This document shows positions 46,017 to 55,787 of a stretch of DNA of 64,000 bases, one piece after another. The position numbers and the translations under genes are program-made. How positions within the stretch are numbered: the stretch's first letter is position 1; every line of letters begins with the position of its first letter. Below the pieces are notes generated by a model, which saw only the letters and a list, made by a program, of their open reading frames with translations, made no database searches and was not told where the DNA came from. This DNA is from Bolinopsis microptera. Lineage: Eukaryota; Ctenophora; Tentaculata; Lobata; Bolinopsidae. The DNA lies in the NCBI RefSeq assembly GCF_026151205.1, contig NC_087077.1, forward strand, positions 16,789,475 to 16,853,474, read 5' to 3'.

Positions 46017-47845
46017 GGCGGTTCAGAAAACCACATTTCGTTGAAATAATTAGATATCACCTCTAATTAGTTGCTCTATAGGGTCGGGAACAACCAAAAA
46101 TATGTTTATGTCTCTACGGTTTCGTATAATACTGACTTGGGCCACGCTTATATTTTTCACCAATTTTTAACAGGTAAAATTATCTAAATTCTAAATCGTC
46201 AATTTAGTCACGAATGAGTATGGAAGGGGTTCTAAATGTGTGCTCCTCTAATATAAACACTTAAACAGTAGGAAATGATTAACTTTAGTCGAGGTTTCAG
46301 GTCTCTACAATGTCGGGAAGTTCCTGCAGGAATTTGTGCATTGCGCTGAAGCGCAAGATTGACTGCGCCAAAATCGAAGGTCGTAGAGACATGAGACCTT
46401 GACTAAAGTTAACAATTTCATACCATAGCTATAAGAGTATGCCACTTTCAGAGTCATGAACACACTCCTACAGCTCTTAATCGTCAATTATACGAATTTT
46501 ACCAGTTAAAATATATCATCTTTAACTGATATCAATTTAGTTTAACACTGTTAGTTTTAAAAAAGAACATAATACTTCACACCAAACTAACGCACAATAT
46601 GATAATATAAAAAAGGAAGGTTTTCCTTGGATTCCAAATTCATCTTTGATTGTATCCTGGCACTGATTATCATTTTCGATTGTTCTCCATTTTCCAATGC
46701 AGTCAGCAAGTTCCAATTTAGGTAGACTAGGTTTTAGGAATCTTCATATTATGTTCAGAAGCAGGCCAGAAGGAATTGTTACCAGAGGATTATCTTCTTC
46801 GAACAAGGGAATTAATGAGGTCTTCATTTATTTCTTCATAACTCGTCAGTGACAGTCCGGACAGGATGAGCATCGACGAGATCCACTGATTACTTCATAG
46901 CTCGTCATTGATAGGATCAGTATTAAATGAGGTCGAATTACTTCATAGCTCGTCACTAACTGGATCAGCATAACATGACTAACAACTAACGAGGTCCAGT
47001 GATCTCTTGCTGATACGTCAAGACAGGATCAGTAAATAACTATAAATATCGAACAAAATTAGCTTAGAAATTACAGAGTACAAATGCCTTCTTCACTACT
47101 AACTCTTTGGCCTCATCTTTTTAAATCACTTATTCCCTCTGAAACAAGATAATGCTTAGGACTAGGAGGAACTTAGTTAAATTCTTGTATGATTCAGTAA
47201 GAGGAAAATTCCTTAGTAAGCTAACATTCTTTTATAGGATGTTACCACTTATCATATCTGTTATCCATTATATATTCTCATATTGTGTGTTAGTTTGGTG
47301 TGAGGTATCATTTTCTCTTTTAAAACTAACAGTGTTAAACTAAATTGATATCAGTAAAAGATGATATATTTTAACAAGTAAAATTCATATAATTGACGAT
47401 TAAGAGCTGTAGGAGTGTGTTCATGACTCTGAAAGTGGCATACTCTTATAGCTATGGTATGAAATGGTTAACTTTAGTCAAGGTCTCTACGACCTTCGCT
47501 TTTGGCGCTGTGAATCTTGCGCTTCAAGCGCACTGCGAAAATTCCTGCAGGAACTTCCCGACATTGTAGAGACCTGAGACCTCGATTAAAGTTAACTATT
47601 TCCTACTGTTTATATTAGAGGAGCACACATTTAGAACTCCTTCCATAATCCTTCGTGACTAAATTGACGATTTAGAGAATGTTACCCGTTTAAAATTGGT
47701 GAAAAATATGGGCGTGGCCTAAGTCAGTATTATACGAAACCGTAGAGACACAAACATTTTTTTGGTTGTTCCTGACCCTATAATAGAGCAACTAATTAGA
47801 GGTGATATCTAATTATTTGAACGAAAAGTGGTTTTGTGAACCGCC
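46017..47845. mobile_element. 1.83-kb element with inverted arms of about 590 bp
   Basis: 46017-46608 is repeated in inverted form at 47271-47845 with roughly 90% identity. Termini read GGCGGTTCA. Each arm contains its own inner hairpin (GGTCTCTACAATGTCGG pairing with a GTAGAGAC segment about 80 bases on). The 660-bp centre shows no transposase but holds a degenerate tandem repeat (next entry). No clear target duplication. It looks like a non-autonomous long-TIR DNA element. Confidence 0.75.
46805..47035. repeat. Degenerate tandem repeat within the long-TIR element
   Basis: Three to four diverged units of about 60 bases around TTACTTCATAGCTCGTCA and GGATCAGnAT, in the spacer between the inverted arms. 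Confidence 0.6.
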
Positions 47846-49249
47846 TTATAATGCCAGATAACCCCCTCTATATCCCTGAGCTGTCCCGCATCAGGGTTCG
47901 CAGATCCTCTTTAGAGTTTGTCCCAATTTCCTTCAGTAACATAGACAAGTAGCTTTGTCTTGGTCGGCCTTGTTGTGCTCTACCAGTACCCTGAATACGT
48001 TCCCATAAGACTAAATCACTGGCAAGTAGCTCAGGATTTTACTAACATGTTCAGCCACTCAGAAGTGCCAAATGATCCTCTGGTTCATGAAATGAACAAA
48101 AATGAACTTAACCCTAAAATCGACTAAACTGAGTTGAAACCGATCAGAGTATGTTGGTCAATTCGTGGGAATTTAGAATAATGTTAATTTATTTGTTCTT
48201 TTTGTTCATTCCATGAACCAGGGGAATATTTCGCACTTTTAAGTGACTGGAAATGTTAGTACACATGCCCCTCTACCATACCAGATCCATTTCATGCCAG
48301 TTCAGGCATAATTACCGCTAAAAAGCATGTTTCTAAATTTCTGTCAAATGTTTCCAAAATCTTAACTACTGCTCAGAAACCAAAATGGAAATATTGCCCA
48401 GAGCCCTTTCTGAACAAGCTGGACCCACTAAACTTCCCGGGGACACTCCTGGTATCAATAGCAATCGGTTTCAGTTCAGTCCAGGACATTCTGAGACAAT
48501 GTTCATTTTTTGTTCATTTCATTCATTCCATGAATTCGATAAATATTTCAAAACTAGCTGGAAATGTCAGTACACATGCCATCCTATCATACCAGAGCAA
48601 ATTCTACTTAGTTTACGGACAAATACCGCCAAAAACATCGATAAAATGTTGTCTCCAACATCTTGGATACATCTTCTGTATTTTGGATACGACGGGCGCG
48701 ATCTTGTTTCACCAACGAAATCCTACTAGCTTCATCAAATTTGATTAAATTTTACGCGCGCGGCGAGACGCGCGGATTTTCGAAAATGAACGAATTTAAG
48801 TAAACCCGATTTATTATATTATTTTTGCTCTGAAAATTAATATATAGGTGGAAGTAGAACCCAACTTTATTGCACTCTACGCATCTAAAACTCATATTAG
48901 TAGTAATGTTAGTTGTCGCTTAACTAAACCATTTCAGATTTTATGTCGAGTTACGTCATTGTTTGCATCATTGATGTAAAATATACCTGGGAGAAACTCC
49001 TTCTATCCGCACCTCACGCATGATGAGTGATAGCTCATATCGAAAACCCCCGAGCTGAAGTGTGTGTCACACGAGAGTCTGCAACATGGTGTGTAGTTAA
49101 TACTTTTGAAAATTAATTATTTCACCACTAGAAGATTTACAGGTTGTAATTGTAATACGTCTATCTATGTGTTATGATTCATGTTTGTCTATTAATAATA
49201 ATTATTTTTCTCAGGAGTCCCGTGCGAAGGACAAAATTTGCCGTTACGG
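47846..49249. other. Intergenic with an inverted pair and diverged direct repeat
   Basis: 48035-48120 and 48195-48275 are inverted copies (TTCATGAAATGAAC and TTGTTCATTCCATGAACC). A related direct copy follows at 48500-48600. The 114-codon frame at 48385-48729 overlaps these and shows no motif. Confidence 0.5.
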
Positions 49250-50040
49250 CAGTAGACTATTTTAGCTAAGAAAGCAGAGTTCAGAGCAGAATTGAAGCAG
49301 AAAGCTGCCGACCAACACCTGTACCTCTCAGCGCAGCAACACAAAACAAAAAAGGTGGCACCCAATCTATTCACCCAACTCCTGACAGTACATGGAATCA
49401 CCCCAGACAACTACAGACTTCCTCTGGCGTTTGGTCTTCTCCCTGGAAAGCGGCAAGAACACTACACAAACTTACTAGAAGAACTGGATCGCTTTGGACC
49501 TTTCCAGCCAGACACCGCCCTTTGTGATAATGAAGCTAGACTACGGAACAGTGTCACTGCTGTCTGGCCCGGGACTACTCTACGTGGCTGCTACTTCCAC
49601 TTCAAACAGGCTCTATGGAGGAACTTCGCTCGCTCCGACCTTGTTCCGGAGTATCAGGTGGTTGGATCCGACATCCGGAAAGCCTTCCAACGGATCGGAG
49701 CTCTACCTTTCATCCCTCCTGATGACATTCACTACGCAGGGCAGACCTTTAGACCTATCCTCTCCGCAGATATGGATTTCTTAACATTATACTTTGAGTC
49801 CACGTGGATGGGAACACCAAACAGACCTGCTCGCTTCGATCACCTGTCCTGGAACCAGTACGATTGCTGTCTAGCTGGTCTCCCACGCTCTTTGAACCTT
49901 ACAGAAGGATGACAATGGTTTCCGCAGCCTCGTCCAGTGTTCAAATCCTACCATCTGGAAATTCCTTGAAGCCCTCAAACTAGAGCAAGGACTAACAGAC
50001 TCAACACTGACAACACTCTTGGAGTATTCTAAGACAGGAC
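49250..50040 (+). pseudogene. MULE (Mutator-like) transposase fragment
   Basis: Reads LFTQLLTVHGI, LPLAFGLLPGKRQEHYTNLL, TALCDNEARLRNSV and LRGCYFHFKQALWRNFAR, the core of the MULE transposase domain with its second acidic residue and CxFH motif. The first catalytic DGTF is not found where expected. At 49905-49912 one lost base turns the usual EGWHNGF into a stop, and homology continues in the next frame to about 50035 (FRSLVQCSNPTIWKFLEALK). Inactive. Confidence 0.82.
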
Positions 50041-50603
50041 AACACTTGTTATGCTCCAGCTCTACAAATCCCTGATAAGGTCCAGAGTGGAGTACTGCTG
50101 CCCGCTTTGGAATCAAAACAAGATCTATGATGTCCAGTCTATCGAGAGCATACAACGCTAGCTCACCAGACGGATTCTAGGGCTCAGAGACACCGATTAA
50201 ATGGAATAGACTGAAGGAACTGAAACTTACATCACTGCAAAGACGCCGAGAACGCTACACCATCATACATCTGTGGAAAGTTCTCCAGGGAATATGTCCA
50301 AATGTTCTAGATGTACAGTTCAGAGAGAATGCCAGACTGGGAGTTAAAGTTATACTCCCTTCTCTCACCAAACAAGCATCAGCTGCTGCACGCTCCACCT
50401 ACGACCACTCATTCGCAGTAAGAGCTGGAAGGCTCTGGAATGTTCTCCCCAAAATTGTCAATACTCAAAGGACTTAGACAAGCTTCAAGACATCTCTTGG
50501 AAACTTCCTAGACACCCTTCCAGAATCCAGACAAGCCCCTACTTCTGGATACAGTGCAGAAAACTCTATTTCTACAGACATAGCGGAGTTCTACAGTTAC
50601 TAG
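50041..50603 (+). pseudogene. LINE reverse transcriptase C-terminal fragment
   Basis: In shifting frames it reads LVMLQLYKSLIRSRVEYCCP, then LTRRILGLRDTD, LKLTSLQRRRERYTIIHLWK and AVRAGRLWNVLPKIVNT. This is the C-terminal region of L2/CR1- or Jockey-like LINE proteins. Several in-frame stops are present. It sits exactly between two MULE fragments. Confidence 0.75.
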
Positions 50604-50604
50604 C

Positions 50605-50880
50605 TACGAGTCCACATGGATCGAGATCTCATCAATCCTACCTTCGCTCACTACAAATGGAGTCCACCAAGATGCTGCTTCCCCGGAGTTCAACATAGCT
50701 GAAGGATTGCTCCACGGCCTCTACTGCACTCAATGTTATCCTTTTCAAACCTTACTATCTGGAAATTTCTGGACTGTCTGAAGGCGGGGCAGGACATAAC
50801 ATATGTGAAACTCACGAAGAGACTGTGCAGAGAACGTCCTAGCCGAGGAGCAGCAAAGTGGATCTTAAGTATGACGAGAG
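50605..50880 (+). pseudogene. Second MULE transposase fragment
   Basis: Begins YESTWIE, the same point found inside the first MULE fragment (FESTWMG at 49797), and continues to LTIWKFLDCLKAGQDITYVK and LTKRLCRERPSRGAAKW. It is a diverged relative rather than a continuation. Contains stops and shifts. Confidence 0.65.
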
Positions 50881-51119
50881 ACTGCAGACTGTTAACTTGA
50901 TTTTCTTAAAGTTATTGGATGTATGATTTGAATTTATGATATAATGAATTTGTGATTTTAATTTATTAACATGACTTTTAAATTGATAATCTCTCTTGGT
51001 GAAGAATATAATAATAATTTGTATAATTTGTAAAGTTCGTAGATTCCTCTACAGGGTCATCGAATAGTCGACCGCCCTTGTTTAACAGTACACTACATTG
51101 TAGATGTTCTGAAGGAGTA

Positions 51120-51319
51120 TCCTAAGATTCTTGATCTTTTGGCACAGGCACCCCTCCTCATTTAACCGTCAATCAAGTTTCCTATCATTCGGCTAATTCG
51201 ACCGAGGAGATCACATAGATCCAATGAATCCTTAGCTACTCCCTAGACTGAGTAAAACTGGGATTCTAACCCTGAACCTGTACAGAAGGCGGAAGCTCTA
51301 ACAACTAGGCCACCCAGCC
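51120..51319 (-). mobile_element. tRNA-derived SINE
   Basis: On the minus strand from 51319: GCTGGGTGGCCTAGTTGTTA, a tRNA 5' half with A box (TGGCCTAGTTGTTAGAG), then the B box GGTTAGAATCC near 51262-51272. A non-tRNA body follows, containing GAATTAGCCGAATGATAGG and GGTTAAATGAGGAG. The anticodon arm is degenerate, so this is a SINE head or tRNA pseudogene, not a working tRNA. Confidence 0.65.
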
Positions 51320-52070
51320 ATTGAGAAAAATTGGGGGAAATTCAACTAAGCGTCGCTTATTTTCGGTACTGCTTGTCCCCGTTGATTAACCGACGTGTTA
51401 CCACACTTAGTATTTAGGCTTCATGCAGAGAAAAGCATGTCAAGACGATAATCCCGCTTAGGCCATATTACAATTCAAATACACGATGCAACGAATTTTG
51501 AGGCCATGCCTTGGCCTTGTTCATACAAGTTGTATATCCTACTGGAGAACTAAAGCAATATTGGGCCGCATTCTTTGTTGGCACCGCAATCATTTCCTAT
51601 TCTAACATACATAGCATAATAACATTGAACATAGGTAAGCAAGCAACACCACGATTTTCTCGTAAAATCGGTAATATTTCTGTATTTAATGTAGAGCCGG
51701 GCGCTAGATCACAGATATCCCTAGATAATAGATATGCACGATCTTTGATCCATCTAGGGTCGCCCCTGAAATTGGAGATACGCTCTCTAAGGCATGCTAC
51801 CATCTTATTTCACAATTGCCTGTAGGGAGGTACCCCAAAAATTACCTCTTTAACTAACAGTTGCACTGCCACCAGACAGGAGGGTGTAAAATGCAGCTCT
51901 GATTTGAAGAAATCAATATGACTGAAGACTCTTATAAAGCTAATTTGTAGCGGTTGCATCGGCAATCTGTTCAGCCGACAACCACTACATTTATTGATTA
52001 CGAGCTGTGCTTGTAATCGATAAAGGATTCCAATGTTGTAGTGTCAGAGTCAGTAAATTAACGCATGCTA
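51320..52070. other. Intergenic; one unrecognised open frame
   Basis: A 104-codon frame at 51511-51825 (plus) shows no motif I recognise. Nothing else is supported. Confidence 0.3.
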
Positions 52071-52079
52071 CCCTAAATT

Positions 52080-52400
52080 AACGCATGCTACCGGCCCTGT
52101 ACCCCAATACACACGATGTCCTCAGACCTCCTCATTGATTCTCCAGTAAATTTAACGACATTACTTCGGAGTATTCCAACAGCCACATTGTTACACACGT
52201 GCAACCAGCCAATTGCAGGTAGCCGAAGGATTAATTTTGGCCAGTGACGGTTAAACTTAAAGTAGTGTGTACCGTACTTCGCCCGAGACTGCTGCAATGT
52301 GCAGCTCCTCATTTAACCCTCACTTCCGATGTCCCGAGTATTCGGCTGATAGAAATGTTCCCTTTGTCTATAAGTATAACCACGATCCAATAAATGTAAG
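52080..52400 (-). mobile_element. Possible second SINE body
   Basis: 52300-52355 matches the body of the 51-kb SINE (CTCCTCATTTAACCCTCA then ATTCGGCTGAT), with a different neighbouring sequence and no visible tRNA head. A phrase TTAACGCATGCTACC is repeated at 52057 and 52078. Confidence 0.4.
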
Positions 52401-52779
52401 CAAAAACTATATTCATCACTTATTTATCGCCATTTAAAAGTTTATAATATTTGACCCTATGTTCTCCAGTCCTAATATATAGTATAACCGGCCCGTATAA
52501 TATATATAATATAAATATATAATATAACCCGTAAAGAGCGAGTAGTGCGACCGACGTAAGCCTTTCCACAGACACTACATTGGGAAATAACAAATAAATG
52601 ATGTTGTAACTCTATAAGCAGTAGAAGTTTCCACTTTGCAAGGGAAGCTTTAAGTTCACAAAATTTGCATCGTGGCACATTGCATTCGCTGGTTCATGGT
52701 TGGGCCATGTTTAGCTCCTAAAGCAAGTAAAGTTCTTTCAATTTGACGAGGCGAGATTTTAACAACATAACTCGCAGGA

Positions 52780-53345
52780 CTGCTGTATTTAGCACACGCG
52801 CGACTGTAATGATATGAAAATGAGCCGTCCGCTCATGCCTATATATAGTCATCGTGTCCATAGATACGTGAAGCGACGCGTATCCATAGATACGTGTAGC
52901 AACGCGCAAGTTATTCTATTATGAATTCATTTTGTTCGGCGCGCGGCGTAAGAATTTATTTTGACCATATAAAAGTTCATAACTTTTTATGAGAACCTGT
53001 GCTGAGTTTTTTGAGAAGGGCGACATTCGATTGAGCATTTTTGCTATCCAATGGTATAAAATGTAGCACCAGCGCAATTATCGCTCAATAATCTTATTTC
53101 TACGCGCAGCTCTCAGCGGGCAGTAGTGCATCGCGCTACAAACGCGTACATAGCCACATGAGTCCATAGTATGCACCGCTTGATTCACGGTGTCAATCCT
53201 TCGCATCTCGCCGATCTGCATACGGTTGCGAGAAGAATTATTTGATGCGCTGCGCGACCCAGTTAAGTAGTGCATCGCGCTACAAATGCGCCGCGTACTG
53301 CGTGACGCGCTTGTTTCACTGCGGTCACGCGCTACTGCAAGCGAA
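52780..53345. repeat. GC-rich dispersed repeat, third locus
   Basis: 53178-53280 is an inverted relative of 34955-35090, sharing GTGTCAATCCTTCGCA, TCTCGCCGATCTG, GCGAGAAGAATTATTTGATG and GTAGTGCATCGCGCTACAAA; the last occurs twice. Upstream, CATAGATACGTGnAGCnACGCG is tandemly repeated at 52858-52910. Confidence 0.65.
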
Positions 53346-53479
53346 AGGGCTTTGGTTAGAGCAAGTATTGTGTAAAATTTGACATTCTTAAAAATAAATG
53401 GTACTCAAATAATTGAAAAATCTGACCAGGTTCAATTTTTTTTTTCGTGCTTATGCCTTACATTCATTTTGTCATACGT

Positions 53480-53590
53480 TGTATGACCCGCCGCGCACGA
53501 AGTGCGCGGCTCCCCCTGTATCGTCAGGACGACCGTGGGTGTCAGGACGACCGTGGGTGTCACAACGTCGTGGTTGTCACAACGTGATAC
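53480..53590. repeat. GC-rich hairpin and paired direct repeats
   Basis: CCGCGCAC-GAA-GTGCGCGG forms an 8-bp stem, followed by two copies of GTCAGGACGACCGTGGGT and two of GTCACAACGT. Very different in composition from the flanks. Function unknown. Confidence 0.6.
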
Positions 53591-53751
53591 AACATTCATT
53601 CGATCATTTAATAAATGCGTTCAAGTTTAGCTTTGTAGCGATATACATTACCGGGCCGGGCTTTGCATCAACATGAACAATCAAATATTATTTTTTGCCT
53701 CCACCTTACTTTTTATATAATTATAATTTTTTAATTCAATTACATACTCCC

Positions 53752-54425
53752 TATAGACCAACGAATATTCTTTAAAGTTTGTCTATTAACCTACAAATCA
53801 GTTCACGGTACTGCACCTGATTACCTCAAAGCACTACTGGATTTGGATGTAGCGGATAAAGAACTCTCAAACACCATGACCATGACCAGGTCGAAGAGAC
53901 CTGGTGACCATCTCATGCTCAAGGTACCAAAGAATAAAAAGTCCAAAGTTGATGACAGACGTTTCTCAAGCCATGCACCGATTGCATGGAACTCTCTTCC
54001 ACTGATGTTGAGATGTATTACTGATACCAACTGCTTCAAGCGAATGTTAAAGGACCATTTGTATAATCAGTTTTGATGTTTTTTCTTTCCATTTGTCTTC
54101 ATTTTGCAAGACACCTTGGCTTTTATCTCTTACCGCACTCTATTTTATGTCTAAGTTCTCTACCTTTCTTTGTCACTGTACTAACCTTTATTATACCTAC
54201 ATGTATTGTATGGTCTCTGCTTCTTTTTAGTTTAGTGGGGTTTAAAATAAAAGATGTTTTAATTTTGTCTTGGTCTTATATTAATATTACGTTATACTCT
54301 TGTTCATTTTTACACATTTGCTCACATCACTCACAGTCAGCCGCTCTGACATGGTTAACCACCTTCCTTGTGTTGTTGGTTAATCATATGAGCGGGATAT
54401 AAATACCTCATTTCATTTCATTTTG
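53752..54425 (+). mobile_element. 5'-truncated LINE: RT end and (CATTT)n tail
   Basis: Open from about 53752 to a TGA at 54074: FFKVCLLTYKSVHGTAPDYL, then RFSSHAPIAWNSLPLML and FKRMLKDHLYNQF, the C-terminus of a CR1-like LINE protein. The 3' UTR ends in GAGCGGGATATAAATACC and a CATTT repeat, the usual LINE 3' tail. The truncated 5' end begins abruptly near 53745. Confidence 0.78.
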
Positions 54426-54866
54426 TATAATTTTCTAATTCAATTTTGTACATAATTCATTAACACGAATAAAAACCTTTTTTGTGCGTATAGTACTACA
54501 TCATTGCGTTATAATATTTTTACAATTCAACAAAATACATTAATCATGGACTGCTACACTCCATATATAAAAAGTTGAGTTGCACACTAATTTTCTTATT
54601 TTGTTTAAAATACTTTCAACGTAACGTCTGTCGATGTCTCGATACCATATTTGTTGAATCTGCATCGATAAGTCCCACTGTCTCTTTCTGTTGGGCTTTT
54701 AAAGTAAAGCCGATATGTACCTGTAGATTATGTAAATTTGTGAACTACTGGTTAAATTGTCTAAATTGTAGAAGGCCCCAATTAATAGCTTATGCATTAT
54801 GACAATCATTCGATTTTAAGTTTTATGCTGGGCGCTCGATTAATGATACTTAGTTGGTAATGTCAT
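54426..54866. other. Intergenic, nothing recognised
   Basis: AT-rich spacer between the LINE tail and the end of the lectin gene; must contain that gene's cleavage site. No other feature. Confidence 0.4.
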
Positions 54867-55787
54867 TTAAAAACCTTTATTTTTATTGAACCCAAATGTT
54901 TCTCCATGACTATCTTCTGACAATTTTACTGGAGCTTGACCAGGAGTGATCTTATACCAATCAACATTATTTGGATCAGATTGATTTGGCAGGTTGATAT
55001 CGATGACCTTCAGATCACATATTATCCAAAAGCTTTTTCCCGATTCTTGATCTTTTGTCAGTTCTTTCCTGTTCTTTATTCTTACTGTTGCTGAACCCTC
55101 TGAATAAAATTTCAATTGATATTTAATTTTGAATATTCATAATAGTATTATGATAGTTTCTAATAAATGGAAATGTACAACCCCACATCATGTGTGGATG
55201 AATTCCCCTACATAAAGGTTACAATAGAAAGGGAAGTCGTCACTTCATTTACACTTTGTATTGAACTTACCAATCATTTCCACGATAACCGTAGCATTGC
55301 AACGTTCTTTGCTTTCTTTAGTTTGGAATTTAACATGAGCTTCATAAAGTCCTGCGTCCTCTGGTTGGAAAGAATTGATCTCAAAACCTCGTACCATTAC
55401 ATCCTTACCATCTGTTGCTGGATCAAAATGATTTCCATCTTTTAACCAACTCACTGTTCCATGTTTTTGGAAGGCACTTTTCTTTATTCCACTGAACTGT
55501 TTTAAACTAATGTGAATTTTTACTAAGTTATATATAATATTTATTTTTTTACTTGTATTTTACTTCTATTTAAGAACACATTATATCATACTGTCTGTCT
55601 ATCGAAAGAAACATTCGTTTGACAATTTGAATCTCCAATAACCAAATGAATCAAATTTCGATGTTGCATTATTTATCCTCAGAACTGGTTTGACTGCTAT
55701 TACTACTAACCCAGACGGTGAATGATGAGTCTATTACCGCTCTTATATGATCAGGTTCCAATTCAATACTGCAGTCATTCCATATAT
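54867..55787 (-). CDS. Ig-like C-terminal exons
   Basis: Exons 55787-55711, 55496-55271 and 55099-54867. VSWLKDGNHF and FQPEDAGLYEAHVKF form the Ig strand C to F pattern, but Ala replaces the usual Cys after Tyr, so the standard disulfide is missing. The last exon (EGSATVRIKNRKEL, ICDLKVIDINLPNQ) may begin another Ig-like domain and ends NKNKGF then TAA. Two adjacent AATAAA hexamers (54876-54887) overlap the last codons. Confidence 0.7.

Noticed and set aside
46305-46487. 60-codon minus-strand frame
   Set aside because: Lies in the inverted arm of the long-TIR element and is not kept open in the other arm.
51251-51319. Functional tRNA gene
   Set aside because: A and B boxes are present, but the anticodon arm and acceptor stem do not pair well; better read as a SINE head.
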